From CAZPQM01 sp964588995 (GTDB lineage Bacteria; Pseudomonadota; Alphaproteobacteria; Rickettsiales; UBA8987), in contig CAZPQM010000001.1 of assembly GCA_964588995.1 (NCBI GenBank), positions 124,001 through 188,000 on the forward strand: a stretch of 64,000 bases of DNA, in the 5' to 3' direction. Position 1 is the stretch's first letter; the number at the start of each line of letters is the position of its first letter. A model generated the notes under the pieces. The model worked only from the letters and a program-made list of their open reading frames with translations, did no database searches and was not told the origin of the DNA. The position numbers were made by a program, and so were the translations under genes. This document shows positions 25,510 through 34,585 of the stretch, piece after piece.

Positions 25510-28185
25510 ATGGCAGATTCTTTTAATACCCAATCTGATTTGACCGTTAATGGGGAAGACTTTGTCTATTACGATTTAAATAAAGCGGCCGAAGCACTAG
25601 GGTTTGATCTAAAAAAACTGCCATATACACTTAAAATACTGCTGGAAAACCTGCTGCGTCACGAAGATGGTAATTCCGTTACGAAAGATGATATTAGGGC
25701 CATTGCTGATTGGTTAGTTAATAAAACCTCCAATAAAGAGATCGCCTACCGTCCTGCACGCGTTCTTATGCAGGATTTTACGGGTGTACCGGCTGTCGTG
25801 GATTTAGCAGCCATGCGGGATGCTGTAGCAAATCTTGGGGGTGACCCGTCTCGTATTAATCCACTCTCTCCGGTAGACTTGGTAATTGATCATTCTGTAA
25901 TGGTAGATGCATTTGGTAACGAGCAGGCGTTTGAAACGAATGTTCAAAAAGAAATGCAACGAAATCAGGAACGTTACGAGTTTTTACGGTCCGGGCAGGT
26001 GATGTTTGACAATTTCCGGGTAGTCCCACCGGGCACCGGCATTTGCCATCAGGTCAATTTAGAGTATTTGGCCAAAGTTGTCTGGACTAAAGATATGGAC
26101 GGCAAGGCCATAGCATATCCGGATACCCTTGTGGGTACCGATAGCCACACGACGATGATCAACGGTTTAGCCGTACTTGGCTGGGGCGTAGGGGGTATTG
26201 AGGCAGAAGCTGCTATGCTGGGTCAACCAATTTCCATGTTGATTCCTGAAGTGGTCGGCTTTGAGTTTACTGGTGAATTAGTCGAGGGAGCTACGGCGAC
26301 CGATCTCGTGCTAACCGTTACGCATATGTTGCGAGAGCGTGGCGTAGTGGGTAAATTTGTAGAGTTCTTTGGTGATGGGCTTAGCGCTTTAAGTCTTGCT
26401 GACCGTGCAACTATATCCAATATGGCGCCTGAATATGGCGCGACCTGTGGTTTTTTCCCCATTGACGGTGAAACGATCAAATACCTGCAATTAACGGCCC
26501 GTGATATATCTACGATAGCATTAGTAGAGCGTTATGCAAAACAACAGGGGCTTTGGCGTGAAGAGGGAGAGCCAGCACCGCATTATACCGACAGCTTACA
26601 GCTTGATCTGAATACGGTGGAGCCGAGCATAGCAGGCCCTAAACGCCCGCAGGATCAAATCGTACTCAGAGAGGCAGCCAGGTCTTTCCATAAACTCGCA
26701 AACGATTATAAACTTGATGATAGTGATATGGAAAAATCCTTTGCGGTGAGAGGGAAGGATTATAAACTACCGCATGGCGCGGTCGTTATTGCAGCAATTA
26801 CAAGCTGTACAAATACGTCCAATCCCAGTGTAATGATCGGAGCCGGACTTGTTGCGAAAAAGGCTTTAGAAAGAGGGCTTAAGGTAAAGCCGTGGGTTAA
26901 AACATCTCTTGCACCGGGGTCTAAAGTGGTAACCGAATATCTGGAATCCACTGATCTACAAGATGATTTGGATGCACTCGGCTTCAATTTAGTTGGCTAT
27001 GGCTGCACGACCTGTATTGGTAACTCAGGGCCTCTGGAAGATGTTATTGAAACGGCAATCAAGGAGCAGGATATCCTTACGACTTCCGTCTTATCGGGCA
27101 ATCGCAATTTTGAAGGGCGTGTTCATCAGCTAACCCGGGGCAATTACTTAATGTCTCCCCCACTCGTTGTAGCATATGCCTTGGCGGGAAATATGAAAGT
27201 GGATTTATTGAATGACCCACTCGGTCAGGATAATGATGGAAACGACGTATTTTTAAAAGATATTTGGCCGACCAACGCAGAAATAGCGCAGGAAGTTTTG
27301 CGTGCAGTTACGCCTGAAATGTTTAAGAGCAAATACGCTGATGTATTTGCCGGAACGAAGGAGTGGCAGGCTATCGAAGTTACGGATAGTAAGACCTACA
27401 ATTGGAATGATAACAGCACTTATATACAGAACCCGCCTTACTTTGAAGCAATGTCAATGGAGTTGAAAGCGCCAAACGCGATTAAAGGTGCAAGAATTCT
27501 GGCTCTCCTCGGTGACTCGATTACAACTGATCATATTTCTCCTGCAGGCGCAATTGCATTGGTTAGCCCTGCGGCAGAGTATCTTAAATCTAACGGTGTA
27601 AGTGCTGCGGACTTTAACTCTTATGGTTCAAGACGTGGTAATCATGAAGTGATGATGCGTGGTACGTTTGCCAATATTCGCATTCGAAATGAGATGCTTA
27701 AAGATATCGAAGGCGGCTTCACAAAGTACTTACCTACTAATGAAGAAATGTCCATTTACGATGCGGCCATGCGCTACAAGAATGACCGTACTCCTTTGGT
27801 GGTAATTGGAGGGAAAGAATATGGAACAGGTTCTTCGAGGGATTGGGCCGCTAAAGGTACTAAATTATTAGGCGTTGAAGCGGTTATTGTCGAGAGTTTT
27901 GAGCGGATTCATCGCTCTAATCTGGTAGGCATGGGGGTGCTTCCACTTGTTTTTCCTGACGGGGTTAGCAGAAAAACCTTAAATTTGGATGGCAGTGAGA
28001 TTATTTCCATAACGGGAATAGGCGAAGGGTTGAAACCTAAGATGGAATTAACATGCGGCATTACCTACTCTGATGGAACGGAAAAATCTATTCCGGTTAT
28101 TTGCAGACTGGATACGCTAGACGAAGTAGATTACTTCAAGCATGGCGGTATTTTACATAAAGTTATTCGCTCTGTTGCAGCATAG
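25510..28185 (+). CDS. acnA: Aconitate hydratase A (AcnA)
   Basis: TCA-cycle enzyme that isomerises citrate to isocitrate using a 4Fe-4S cluster. The 891-residue length fits AcnA/IRP-type aconitase. Cluster ligands are C433 (ITSCTNTSNPS), C499 and C502 (YGCTTCIGNSGPL), and the swivelling C-terminal domain has the KEYGTGSSRDWAAKGT active-site loop. An AAGGAG site precedes the ATG. Its last 23 bases overlap the convergent SUMT gene. Confidence 0.97.
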   Translation: MADSFNTQSDLTVNGEDFVYYDLNKAAEALGFDLKKLPYTLKILLENLLRHEDGNSVTKDDIRAIADWLVNKTSNKEIAYRPARVLMQDFTGVPAVVDLAAMRDAVANLGGDPSRINPLSPVDLVIDHSVMVDAFGNEQAFETNVQKEMQRNQERYEFLRSGQVMFDNFRVVPPGTGICHQVNLEYLAKVVWTKDMDGKAIAYPDTLVGTDSHTTMINGLAVLGWGVGGIEAEAAMLGQPISMLIPEVVGFEFTGELVEGATATDLVLTVTHMLRERGVVGKFVEFFGDGLSALSLADRATISNMAPEYGATCGFFPIDGETIKYLQLTARDISTIALVERYAKQQGLWREEGEPAPHYTDSLQLDLNTVEPSIAGPKRPQDQIVLREAARSFHKLANDYKLDDSDMEKSFAVRGKDYKLPHGAVVIAAITSCTNTSNPSVMIGAGLVAKKALERGLKVKPWVKTSLAPGSKVVTEYLESTDLQDDLDALGFNLVGYGCTTCIGNSGPLEDVIETAIKEQDILTTSVLSGNRNFEGRVHQLTRGNYLMSPPLVVAYALAGNMKVDLLNDPLGQDNDGNDVFLKDIWPTNAEIAQEVLRAVTPEMFKSKYADVFAGTKEWQAIEVTDSKTYNWNDNSTYIQNPPYFEAMSMELKAPNAIKGARILALLGDSITTDHISPAGAIALVSPAAEYLKSNGVSAADFNSYGSRRGNHEVMMRGTFANIRIRNEMLKDIEGGFTKYLPTNEEMSIYDAAMRYKNDRTPLVVIGGKEYGTGSSRDWAAKGTKLLGVEAVIVESFERIHRSNLVGMGVLPLVFPDGVSRKTLNLDGSEIISITGIGEGLKPKMELTCGITYSDGTEKSIPVICRLDTLDEVDYFKHGGILHKVIRSVAA

Positions 28186-28927
28186 CCAGAATATCATTTG
28201 TTACGGAAAGAACATTTCCGATGACAACTAAGCATGGCGGCTCAAACGGCAGTGCGTTAGTTTCTGCTAAAAAATCTTTAAGCCTGTAACGCCCCACTTT
28301 TTCTTTAGGCGTAGTACCCCATTCTACGATAAGTGCCGGAGTTGCTGTATCCAACCCATTCTCTTGTAATTGCCTGGCTATATACGTTATGTTAGCCAGC
28401 CCCATATAAATAACCAGAGTCGCCTCAGGATTAGCCAAATACTTCCAATCATGAACAGGGTTTTCTCTCTTTTGTTGATGGCCGGTAAAGAAGTATACGG
28501 AGGATGATAGCTTGCGATGCGTCAATGGAATGAAATGCTGAGCCGCCACACCAGCAGCAGCGCTAATTCCGGGCACCACTTCACAAGGCACATGATGATG
28601 TAATAAGTGAAGCACTTCCTCGCCGCCTCTGCCAAAAATAAACGGATCGCCGCCTTTCATTCTGACAACTTTTCGGCCTCTTTGGGCGTAGTCCACGAGG
28701 CATTGGTTTATCTCGTCTTGTGTCATCACGTGTTTTTTGCAAGATTTTCCAGCATAAACACGCTCTACCTCAGACGGAATTAGCTCCAAAATAGCGTCCG
28801 GAATTAACCGATCATAGATTACCACTTCAGCATATTCACGTATCAAGCGATACGCTTTGAGCGTTAGTAATTCCGGATCACCCGGGCCGACGCCAACTAT
28901 ATAGACGCGCTGATAACGTGTTGCCAT
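28163..28927 (-). CDS. cobA: Uroporphyrinogen-III C-methyltransferase (SUMT)
   Basis: SAM-dependent enzyme of 254 residues that makes precorrin-2, the branch point to siroheme and cobalamin. Family motifs are VGVGPGDPELLTLKA near the N-terminus, VIYDRLIPDAIL, MKGGDPFIFGRGGEE, and VIYMGLANI in the second half. No siroheme chelatase domain is attached, so it is the stand-alone CobA type, and I see no other cobalamin or siroheme genes here. The gene sits where ptsN commonly follows hpf. Its 3' end overlaps acnA by 23 bases. Confidence 0.92.
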   Translation of the reverse strand: MATRYQRVYIVGVGPGDPELLTLKAYRLIREYAEVVIYDRLIPDAILELIPSEVERVYAGKSCKKHVMTQDEINQCLVDYAQRGRKVVRMKGGDPFIFGRGGEEVLHLLHHHVPCEVVPGISAAAGVAAQHFIPLTHRKLSSSVYFFTGHQQKRENPVHDWKYLANPEATLVIYMGLANITYIARQLQENGLDTATPALIVEWGTTPKEKVGRYRLKDFLAETNALPFEPPCLVVIGNVLSVTNDILAMLQQSE

Positions 28928-28931
28928 AATA

Positions 28932-29525
28932 TCAGGCAGCGTTAGATGCCCTGCTTACCGTTGCGATGTCAGTCTCTACCCAAGTAATATTACCATCAAC
29001 CCGGTGGTATACGAGGTTAAGCTTATTCGTTTTTTTGTTCACAAACATCAGTGCCGGCAGACCTGCGAGATCCATGCGCATCACCGCATCACTCACCGTC
29101 AGTGATTCAATGGTCATATGCTTCTCTGCAATAATCAACGGGTTATCCTCTTCATCGGATACCTCTTGCCCGTCATTGGAAAGCACGTATTTAGTCGCTT
29201 CGATTAATTCTTCTTTAGCATTACCATTATGGTTTTTTAATTTACGTTTATAACGACGCAGTTGCTTTTCTATTCTGTCCGCAGCCTGATCAAACGCGGC
29301 ATATACGTCGTCCGCCTTTCCCTGCCCTTTAATGATAGATTGATTACCCGTTCCCTCGTTGACGGTAATATCAGTACAAAACAAATGAGACTCTTTATGG
29401 AAAACAATGTGCGCTTCTATCGCACGTTCAAAATATTTAGTAACTTTTATTTGTAGCTCGTCTTCAGCATATTGTCGTAATGACTCGCCCACATTCATAT
29501 TTTTACCGGACACGGTTACTTTCAT
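28932..29525 (-). CDS. hpf: Ribosome hibernation promoting factor, long form (HPF/RaiA)
   Basis: Ribosome-binding protein that stabilises inactive 100S dimers in stationary phase. The first 100 residues are the sigma-54-modulation/RaiA domain with basic helices, and the C-terminal domain (about 135-190, with RMDLAGLPALMFVNKKTNKLN in part) marks the long form. I use the ATG at 29525 because AGGAG lies 7 bases before it; another ATG two codons upstream sits almost on top of that site. It follows rpoN, as is common in proteobacteria. Confidence 0.92.
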   Translation of the reverse strand: MKVTVSGKNMNVGESLRQYAEDELQIKVTKYFERAIEAHIVFHKESHLFCTDITVNEGTGNQSIIKGQGKADDVYAAFDQAADRIEKQLRRYKRKLKNHNGNAKEELIEATKYVLSNDGQEVSDEEDNPLIIAEKHMTIESLTVSDAVMRMDLAGLPALMFVNKKTNKLNLVYHRVDGNITWVETDIATVSRASNAA

Positions 29526-29578
29526 AATCATTCTCCTGAGGTTTCTACCTATAACTATAAAGTTATCTTTTTACTGGT

Positions 29579-30925
29579 TCAATGCTTTATACGCTTAATT
29601 TTACGGCGCTCTGACGAAGATCCTATACGCATGGATTCACGGTATTTCGCAACGGTTCGGCGTGCTATATCAAGACCTTTTTTTTGTAAGGACTCCACTA
29701 TTTTAGCATCCGATAAAATGGCATTGGGAGATTCATTATCGATAAGCTCTTTGATCATTTGCTTAACAGCTGTGCTGGCGATTCCATTATCAGAATCACT
29801 TTGTGGTATTGCTGAGGAAAAAAAGTACTTCAACTCGTGAATACCGCGTTCAGTTTCCATAAACTTGTTAGCGACTACACGGGCTACCGTACTCTCATGA
29901 ATATCAAGTTTTTCTGCGATATCCTGAAGTCTAAGTGGCTTTAAGTAAAAAACCCCTTTATCTAAAAAGTCCTGCTGCCGCTCAACGATTTCACTCGCGA
30001 CTGCTAGCAACGTTTCAGCGCGCTGATTTAACGAGCGCGTGAGCCAATTCGCAGACTGATATTGCTCTGTGAGATATTGCTTCTCATCTTTGGTATGAGC
30101 ACCACGCTTTACCGATTGGTAGTAATTATTATTAATAAGAACTTTTGGTAAAAGCTCCGTATTCAGTTCTACCCGGTAACTATCGTCACCCTCTTTGATA
30201 ACCATAACATCGCATTGTTTTATGGTAATAGAATCCGTGTTGTATCCTGCTGTAGGCTTTGGATTTAGTGCCCTTATTTCAGTGATTATGTCAAACACCT
30301 CTTGTTCAGTTGCATGGCAAAGGGCTGCAAGCTTCTTAGTATCCTGCTGTGCAACTAGATCAAGGTGATTTAGTACCGTTGCAATCATCGGATCATAATG
30401 GTTATGTTCTTCTAGCTGCAGTTGCATGCACTCCTTAATGTCGCAAGCAAAAACCCCGGTAGGGTCGAGGCACTTTAATTGGGCAATAATTCGCTCAAGA
30501 TCTTCTGTACTACACCCTATTTTTTTGGCTACATGATGGTAATCTTGAGTAAAAAAGCCGCTTTCATTCAGCTGATCAACTAAGATATAAGCAATATGCT
30601 TATCGGTTTCAGATGTGAAATCTATATTTATTTGTTCGAGTAGATGTTCACGAAATAGATTTCCGGATTCGTCTACGGCATTATTGATTGCCCAATCGAA
30701 ACTATATTTATCACTTGTAGTCGCATGTTCCGTAGGCCCTTCATTCTCAACCTCCCCTTCAGTGCGTCCTTCCTTATATTCTAATAAAGGGTTGGAAATA
30801 ACCTGCTCATCAATAAAAGCAGCTAGTTCTGCAGCGGGAAGTTGCAGCAATTTTATGGATTGCTGCAATTGTGGCGTCATCGAAAGTGCTTGTCGTTGCT
30901 GAATTGTTTGCTGCTGTGAAGTCAT
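29579..30925 (-). CDS. rpoN: RNA polymerase sigma-54 factor (RpoN)
   Basis: Alternative sigma factor of 448 residues that recognises -24/-12 promoters and needs an activator ATPase. Region I at the N-terminus is glutamine and leucine rich (ALSMTPQLQQSIKLLQLP), an acidic region II follows, and the C-terminus has the RpoN box ARRTVAKYRE that reads the -24 element. The gene lies between lptB and hpf in the order found in many proteobacteria. I did not find a clear -24/-12 promoter within this window. Confidence 0.95.
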   Translation of the reverse strand: MTSQQQTIQQRQALSMTPQLQQSIKLLQLPAAELAAFIDEQVISNPLLEYKEGRTEGEVENEGPTEHATTSDKYSFDWAINNAVDESGNLFREHLLEQINIDFTSETDKHIAYILVDQLNESGFFTQDYHHVAKKIGCSTEDLERIIAQLKCLDPTGVFACDIKECMQLQLEEHNHYDPMIATVLNHLDLVAQQDTKKLAALCHATEQEVFDIITEIRALNPKPTAGYNTDSITIKQCDVMVIKEGDDSYRVELNTELLPKVLINNNYYQSVKRGAHTKDEKQYLTEQYQSANWLTRSLNQRAETLLAVASEIVERQQDFLDKGVFYLKPLRLQDIAEKLDIHESTVARVVANKFMETERGIHELKYFFSSAIPQSDSDNGIASTAVKQMIKELIDNESPNAILSDAKIVESLQKKGLDIARRTVAKYRESMRIGSSSERRKIKRIKH

Positions 30926-30981
30926 ACCCTACATACCCTTTAAAAAAGTATAAAGCATCATAGGGTTACAAACAAGAAGCG

Positions 30982-31746
30982 CTATAAACTAAAGCGCTCA
31001 CCAAGATACACTTTGCGTACTTCTGGATTATTCACAATATCATCCGGTCTGCCTTCTGTTAACACCGAGCCGTCATGAATAATATAAGCACGGTCTACGA
31101 TCCCCAGTGTTTCACGCACATTGTGATCTGTTATCAGCACACCGATACCACGATCTTTTAAGTGCGCCACCAGTTCACGAATATCAGAAACTGCTATAGG
31201 GTCGATCCCAGCAAGGGGTTCATCAAGTAAAATAAAGCTTGGAGATGCGGCCAGTGCCCGCGCTATCTCTAAACGTCGACGTTCCCCGCCTGATAAAGCT
31301 AATGACGGCACAGAACGCAAATGCGTAATAGAAAATTCTGCCAATAGTTCATCAAGACGTGCTTTCCTTTCTGCCGGGGTCTTTTCTTCGACCTCAAGAA
31401 TAGCCATAATATTCTGTTCTACGGTAAGTCCACGAAAAATAGACGATTCTTGGGGTAAATAACCAATCCCTAACCTGGCTCGCTTATACATTGGCAAGGC
31501 CGTTATATTTGTGCCATTTAATGATACGATTCCATAATCCGGTGTGATAAGCCCCGTGATAATGTAAAAGGTCGTTGTTTTTCCGGCCCCATTTGGCCCC
31601 AGAAGTCCTATGGCTTCACCACGCCTGACATTAATCGACACATCACGAATAACCGGCTTCTTTCCGTAAGACTTACCGATATTATCAATTATAAGACCTT
31701 GCTGCTCTGTTACCAAATTAATAATATTATTGTTCGGATGTGCCAT
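30982..31746 (-). CDS. lptB: LPS export ABC transporter ATP-binding protein (LptB)
   Basis: ATPase of the LptB2FGC complex that extracts lipopolysaccharide from the inner membrane. The 254-residue protein has Walker A GPNGAGKT (50-57), the Q-loop LPQESSIFRGLTVEQN, the signature LSGGERRRLEIARAL and Walker B FILLDEPLAGIDP, all close to LptB. The start overlaps the lptA 3' end by 20 bases. LptF and LptG are not in this window. Confidence 0.95.
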   Translation of the reverse strand: MAHPNNNIINLVTEQQGLIIDNIGKSYGKKPVIRDVSINVRRGEAIGLLGPNGAGKTTTFYIITGLITPDYGIVSLNGTNITALPMYKRARLGIGYLPQESSIFRGLTVEQNIMAILEVEEKTPAERKARLDELLAEFSITHLRSVPSLALSGGERRRLEIARALAASPSFILLDEPLAGIDPIAVSDIRELVAHLKDRGIGVLITDHNVRETLGIVDRAYIIHDGSVLTEGRPDDIVNNPEVRKVYLGERFSL

Positions 31747-32251
31747 ACTTATCTAATAGGTTAGTCGCTTCCTGCAATTCTGAAAGCGCTCTATCTTTCC
31801 ATTGTTTGACATAAGCTTCACGCTGTTTTGTTCGTACGTTATGATCGCTTTGTTTCAAGCTGGCCTTGCCACTATTGATATTATATTGAAATTGAGAGCC
31901 AGTCATCTCCAGCCCATCCTGTTTCATATTCACGCTACCGTACAAATTGAGCAATTTAGAGGCTTTTTGATAAATCGCATAATCTCCACGGGCTTTTTTA
32001 TCGTCAGCTGTAATTTCTATACGACCAAACGCTTCAATTTGATAGGGTTGCTGCTTTTGATCGAAAGTGATCAATAGCTGGTCTGCCAGCACTTCAACGT
32101 TTTGATAAAAAGCTTGAACATTTCCATAAAACAGCGCCTCTCGCGACTCCGGTTTAAGCATGAGGTGGTTCGACGTAATACTTAGGACGCCGGATGCTGT
32201 GGAGGCGAAACTGTAGCCCAGTGAAAGAAAAAAGAGAAAGAATCTACTCAT
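31727..32251 (-). CDS. lptA: LPS transport periplasmic protein LptA (OstA-like)
   Basis: Periplasmic beta-jellyroll protein that forms the bridge carrying LPS to the outer membrane. With the ATG at 32251 it has 174 residues: a Sec signal peptide (MSRFFLFFLSLGYSFAS) and then the OstA repeat pattern, seen in ITSNHLMLKPESREALFYGNV and the YDAYQ-like ARGDYAIYQ segment. An in-frame ATG at 32296 would add 15 residues inside lptC. It overlaps the lptC end by 8 bases and lies between lptC and lptB, its usual position. Confidence 0.85.
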   Translation of the reverse strand: MSRFFLFFLSLGYSFASTASGVLSITSNHLMLKPESREALFYGNVQAFYQNVEVLADQLLITFDQKQQPYQIEAFGRIEITADDKKARGDYAIYQKASKLLNLYGSVNMKQDGLEMTGSQFQYNINSGKASLKQSDHNVRTKQREAYVKQWKDRALSELQEATNLLDKYGTSEQ

Positions 32252-32807
32252 GGCCCATAAACCGAACATTACCATGAAAGGCAATATAGGACGCATCGTT
32301 GCTGGACTGCATCGTATCGGCAGATAATTGATAATTGGCTCCTGAAATTTCTACAGGCTGGTTCGTATGAACCACCCTGTGAGTGGGTAATATGGTTAAG
32401 CGTTCAGCATGCATTTCGTAACCAGCATCATTATAAAAATATACTTCATTATACAATTCAAGGCGCTTGCTGCTTAAGTTATACTCACCTTTACCACTAC
32501 TGCCGATATACCATTTTTGCTCATTCGTAATATCTGCTTTTGGATATAAAAGCGTAACGAGGTTTTCGTGCTCTTGTATCGCCTTGTCTGCCGTTATGGT
32601 AAAAGGGTTCCCTTGGCTGTCGACACCTAACATTTTTGGCTTAAGCATATGGGTTTCTTCGTCTTCCTCAGAACCATCTTTGAGTACCGATTTAGGTATG
32701 GGTTGACTGCCCTCCTGTAGCATTAAAGGCCAAATAATTAAGACGGCAAGCATGCACAGTGAAGAAAAAGTAAGTATGACCTTAGCTTTTTGTATACCAC
32801 TTCGCAT
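32244..32807 (-). CDS. lptC: LPS export system protein LptC
   Basis: Bitopic inner-membrane protein of 187 residues that passes LPS from LptBFG to LptA. A single N-terminal membrane helix (about 10-27) is followed by a periplasmic domain with beta-strand-rich sequence. Sequence conservation is low, and the call rests on size, topology, the YEMHAERLTILPTHRVV segment typical of the family, and position between kdsD and lptA. Its start overlaps the last base of kdsD. Confidence 0.85.
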   Translation of the reverse strand: MRSGIQKAKVILTFSSLCMLAVLIIWPLMLQEGSQPIPKSVLKDGSEEDEETHMLKPKMLGVDSQGNPFTITADKAIQEHENLVTLLYPKADITNEQKWYIGSSGKGEYNLSSKRLELYNEVYFYNDAGYEMHAERLTILPTHRVVHTNQPVEISGANYQLSADTMQSSNDASYIAFHGNVRFMGHE

Positions 32808-33760
32808 TACCCAATCCCCGCCCTGAGCAAGTCATGAATATGAATAACACCGCATAATTTATTTTGATCTACAACGCATAAACTAGTCACTGACCGCTCG
32901 TTCATTATCGCCAGCGCCTCTGAAGCATAATCGTCCGCAGAAACTGTTATAGGCGACTTTGTCATCACCTCCTGAGCGGTTAAATCAATTATGTTTTTCT
33001 TCATATGGCGACGTAAATCACCATCCGTAATAATACCACGGAGCTCATGGTTATCAGTCACTATGGCGCAGCCAAGGCTTTTATTAGTCATAATAATAAT
33101 CACTTCACCTACCGGAGTCTCTAACGAAACAGTTGGCAACGCATCTCCAATTACCATAAGGTCCCTAACGCGAGTGAATTGCGATCCGAGCTTTCCTCCT
33201 GGATGAAATATATGAAAGTCTTGTTTCGTAAACCCTTTCAAACTTAGCAGGGTTATGGAAATGGCGTCGCCAAAGCCCAGCATCATCGTGGTCGATGTTG
33301 TTGGCGCGTTCACCGGCGACGCTTCTTCAATATTGGGTAAAACAAATGCAATATCAGCAGCGCGAACCAGCGTAGACTCCTTGCGGCGCACGATAGCAAT
33401 CAACGTTATGCTGAAGCGCTTACAATAATCAATGATATCGGCAAGCTCTTTGGTTTCTCCAGAATTCGACAATAAAACAACGATGTCATCCTTCGAGATC
33501 ATACCCAAATCACCATGGCTGGCTTCTGCTGGGTGTATAAAACTCGCCATGGTGCCAGTAGACGCCAGCGTTGCCGCAATTTTACGAGCAATGTGACCGC
33601 TTTTCCCCATTCCACTAACCATAATACGCCCCTTTGTATTTACCATTAGTTCAATCGCCTTGCTGTATTCCTCACGATCAAAAAGTGGTAAAAGTGCTTG
33701 CAGTCCTTCAGTTTCCGTATGGATGACTTGACGAGCTATGTTAGCGTAATCATTCCTCAT
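32807..33760 (-). CDS. kdsD: Arabinose-5-phosphate isomerase (KdsD/KpsF/GutQ family)
   Basis: Isomerase that converts ribulose 5-phosphate to arabinose 5-phosphate, the first step toward Kdo in the LPS core. The 317-residue protein has an N-terminal SIS domain (about 40-170, with MVSGMGKSGHIARKIAATLAS split across residues 47-67 and LLSNSGETKEL) and two C-terminal CBS repeats (about 205-317). This domain order and length match KdsD. It heads the lpt operon, which is functionally consistent. Confidence 0.93.
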   Translation of the reverse strand: MRNDYANIARQVIHTETEGLQALLPLFDREEYSKAIELMVNTKGRIMVSGMGKSGHIARKIAATLASTGTMASFIHPAEASHGDLGMISKDDIVVLLSNSGETKELADIIDYCKRFSITLIAIVRRKESTLVRAADIAFVLPNIEEASPVNAPTTSTTMMLGFGDAISITLLSLKGFTKQDFHIFHPGGKLGSQFTRVRDLMVIGDALPTVSLETPVGEVIIIMTNKSLGCAIVTDNHELRGIITDGDLRRHMKKNIIDLTAQEVMTKSPITVSADDYASEALAIMNERSVTSLCVVDQNKLCGVIHIHDLLRAGIG

Positions 33761-33766
33761 AGTGTG

Positions 33767-34399
33767 TTATATGTTAACGGCGGAGTGACTGAAAATATCG
33801 TGGTCCTGCAACCCAAGAGCATCTAGTTCAATCCTCGTGGGTAAGAAGCGAAAGCAGGCGTCTGCGAGATCAAGTCGCTGCTCCCGATGTAACATCGCCT
33901 TTAATTTATCACGCAATCTATGTAGATATAAGACATCCGATGCGGCATACTCTTGTTGTTCAGGCGTTAAGGTATCACCTCCCCAGTCTGAACATTGTTG
34001 CTGTTTAGATATCTCAATAGACAATAGTTCTTTACATAAGTCTTTGAGCCCATGCCGATCCGTATAGGTCCGTACCAATTTACTTGCTATTTTGGTGCAG
34101 AAGACGTTATGAAAAGAAATATCCAGGTGCTGTTGTAGCGCTAGCATATCAAATCGTGCGTAGTGAAAAATCTTCTGGCGGCTCTCATCCTGTAACAGCG
34201 CCTTCACATTTGGCGAATCACCTTCCCGATTTGACTGAATCTGCACCAGATGCGCATCACCGCGACCATCAGATAGTTGAACGAGGCATAACCGATCACG
34301 TTGTGTTACCAGAAGCCCCATTGTTTCGGTATCAACGGCAAGGTCGCCATCAAGGGTTATCGAGTTGGGTAAATCCCCCTCATGAAAGTAAATGGCCAT
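33767..34399 (-). CDS. rnd: Ribonuclease D (3'-5' exonuclease, tRNA maturation)
   Basis: DEDD-family exonuclease of 210 residues that trims tRNA 3' ends. D23-x-E25 in AVDTETMGLL is the first exonuclease motif, FHYARFDMLAL the second, and YAASDVLYLHRLRDKL the third, with the tyrosine of the DEDDy type. It lacks the HRDC domains of longer RNase D proteins, as is common in alphaproteobacteria. The ATG at 34399 has AAGGG about 8 bases before it, and this site lies directly behind the 3' end of tRNA-Leu. A start at 34465 would run through the tRNA gene. Confidence 0.9.
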   Translation of the reverse strand: MAIYFHEGDLPNSITLDGDLAVDTETMGLLVTQRDRLCLVQLSDGRGDAHLVQIQSNREGDSPNVKALLQDESRQKIFHYARFDMLALQQHLDISFHNVFCTKIASKLVRTYTDRHGLKDLCKELLSIEISKQQQCSDWGGDTLTPEQQEYAASDVLYLHRLRDKLKAMLHREQRLDLADACFRFLPTRIELDALGLQDHDIFSHSAVNI

Positions 34400-34414
34400 G
34401 ACAAACACCCTTAT

Positions 34415-34504
34415 TGGTGCCCAGAAGAGGACTTGAACCTCCACGGCCGCGAGGGCCACTAGCACCTGAAGCTAGCGCGTCTACCAATTCCGCCATCTGG
34501 GCAC
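34415..34504 (-). tRNA. tRNA-Leu (anticodon CAG), CCA encoded
   Basis: On the minus strand the sequence begins GTGCCCAGATGGCGGAATTGG and ends with TTCAAGTCC in the T loop and CTGGGCACCA. The acceptor stem pairs fully. The anticodon loop TTCAGGT, between CTAGC and GCTAG, gives anticodon CAG, which reads CUG. A long variable arm (GTGGCCCTCGCGGCC) marks it as a class II tRNA, as expected for leucine. The CCA end is encoded. The rnd start codon is 15 bases downstream. Confidence 0.97.
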
Positions 34505-34585
34505 TGTAAAAAAATAAAATTCTTTACTTCATTTCTGCGAGGCATCTTTGTATAAACATTTCCAGCGCAAATCAACAGGAAACCG

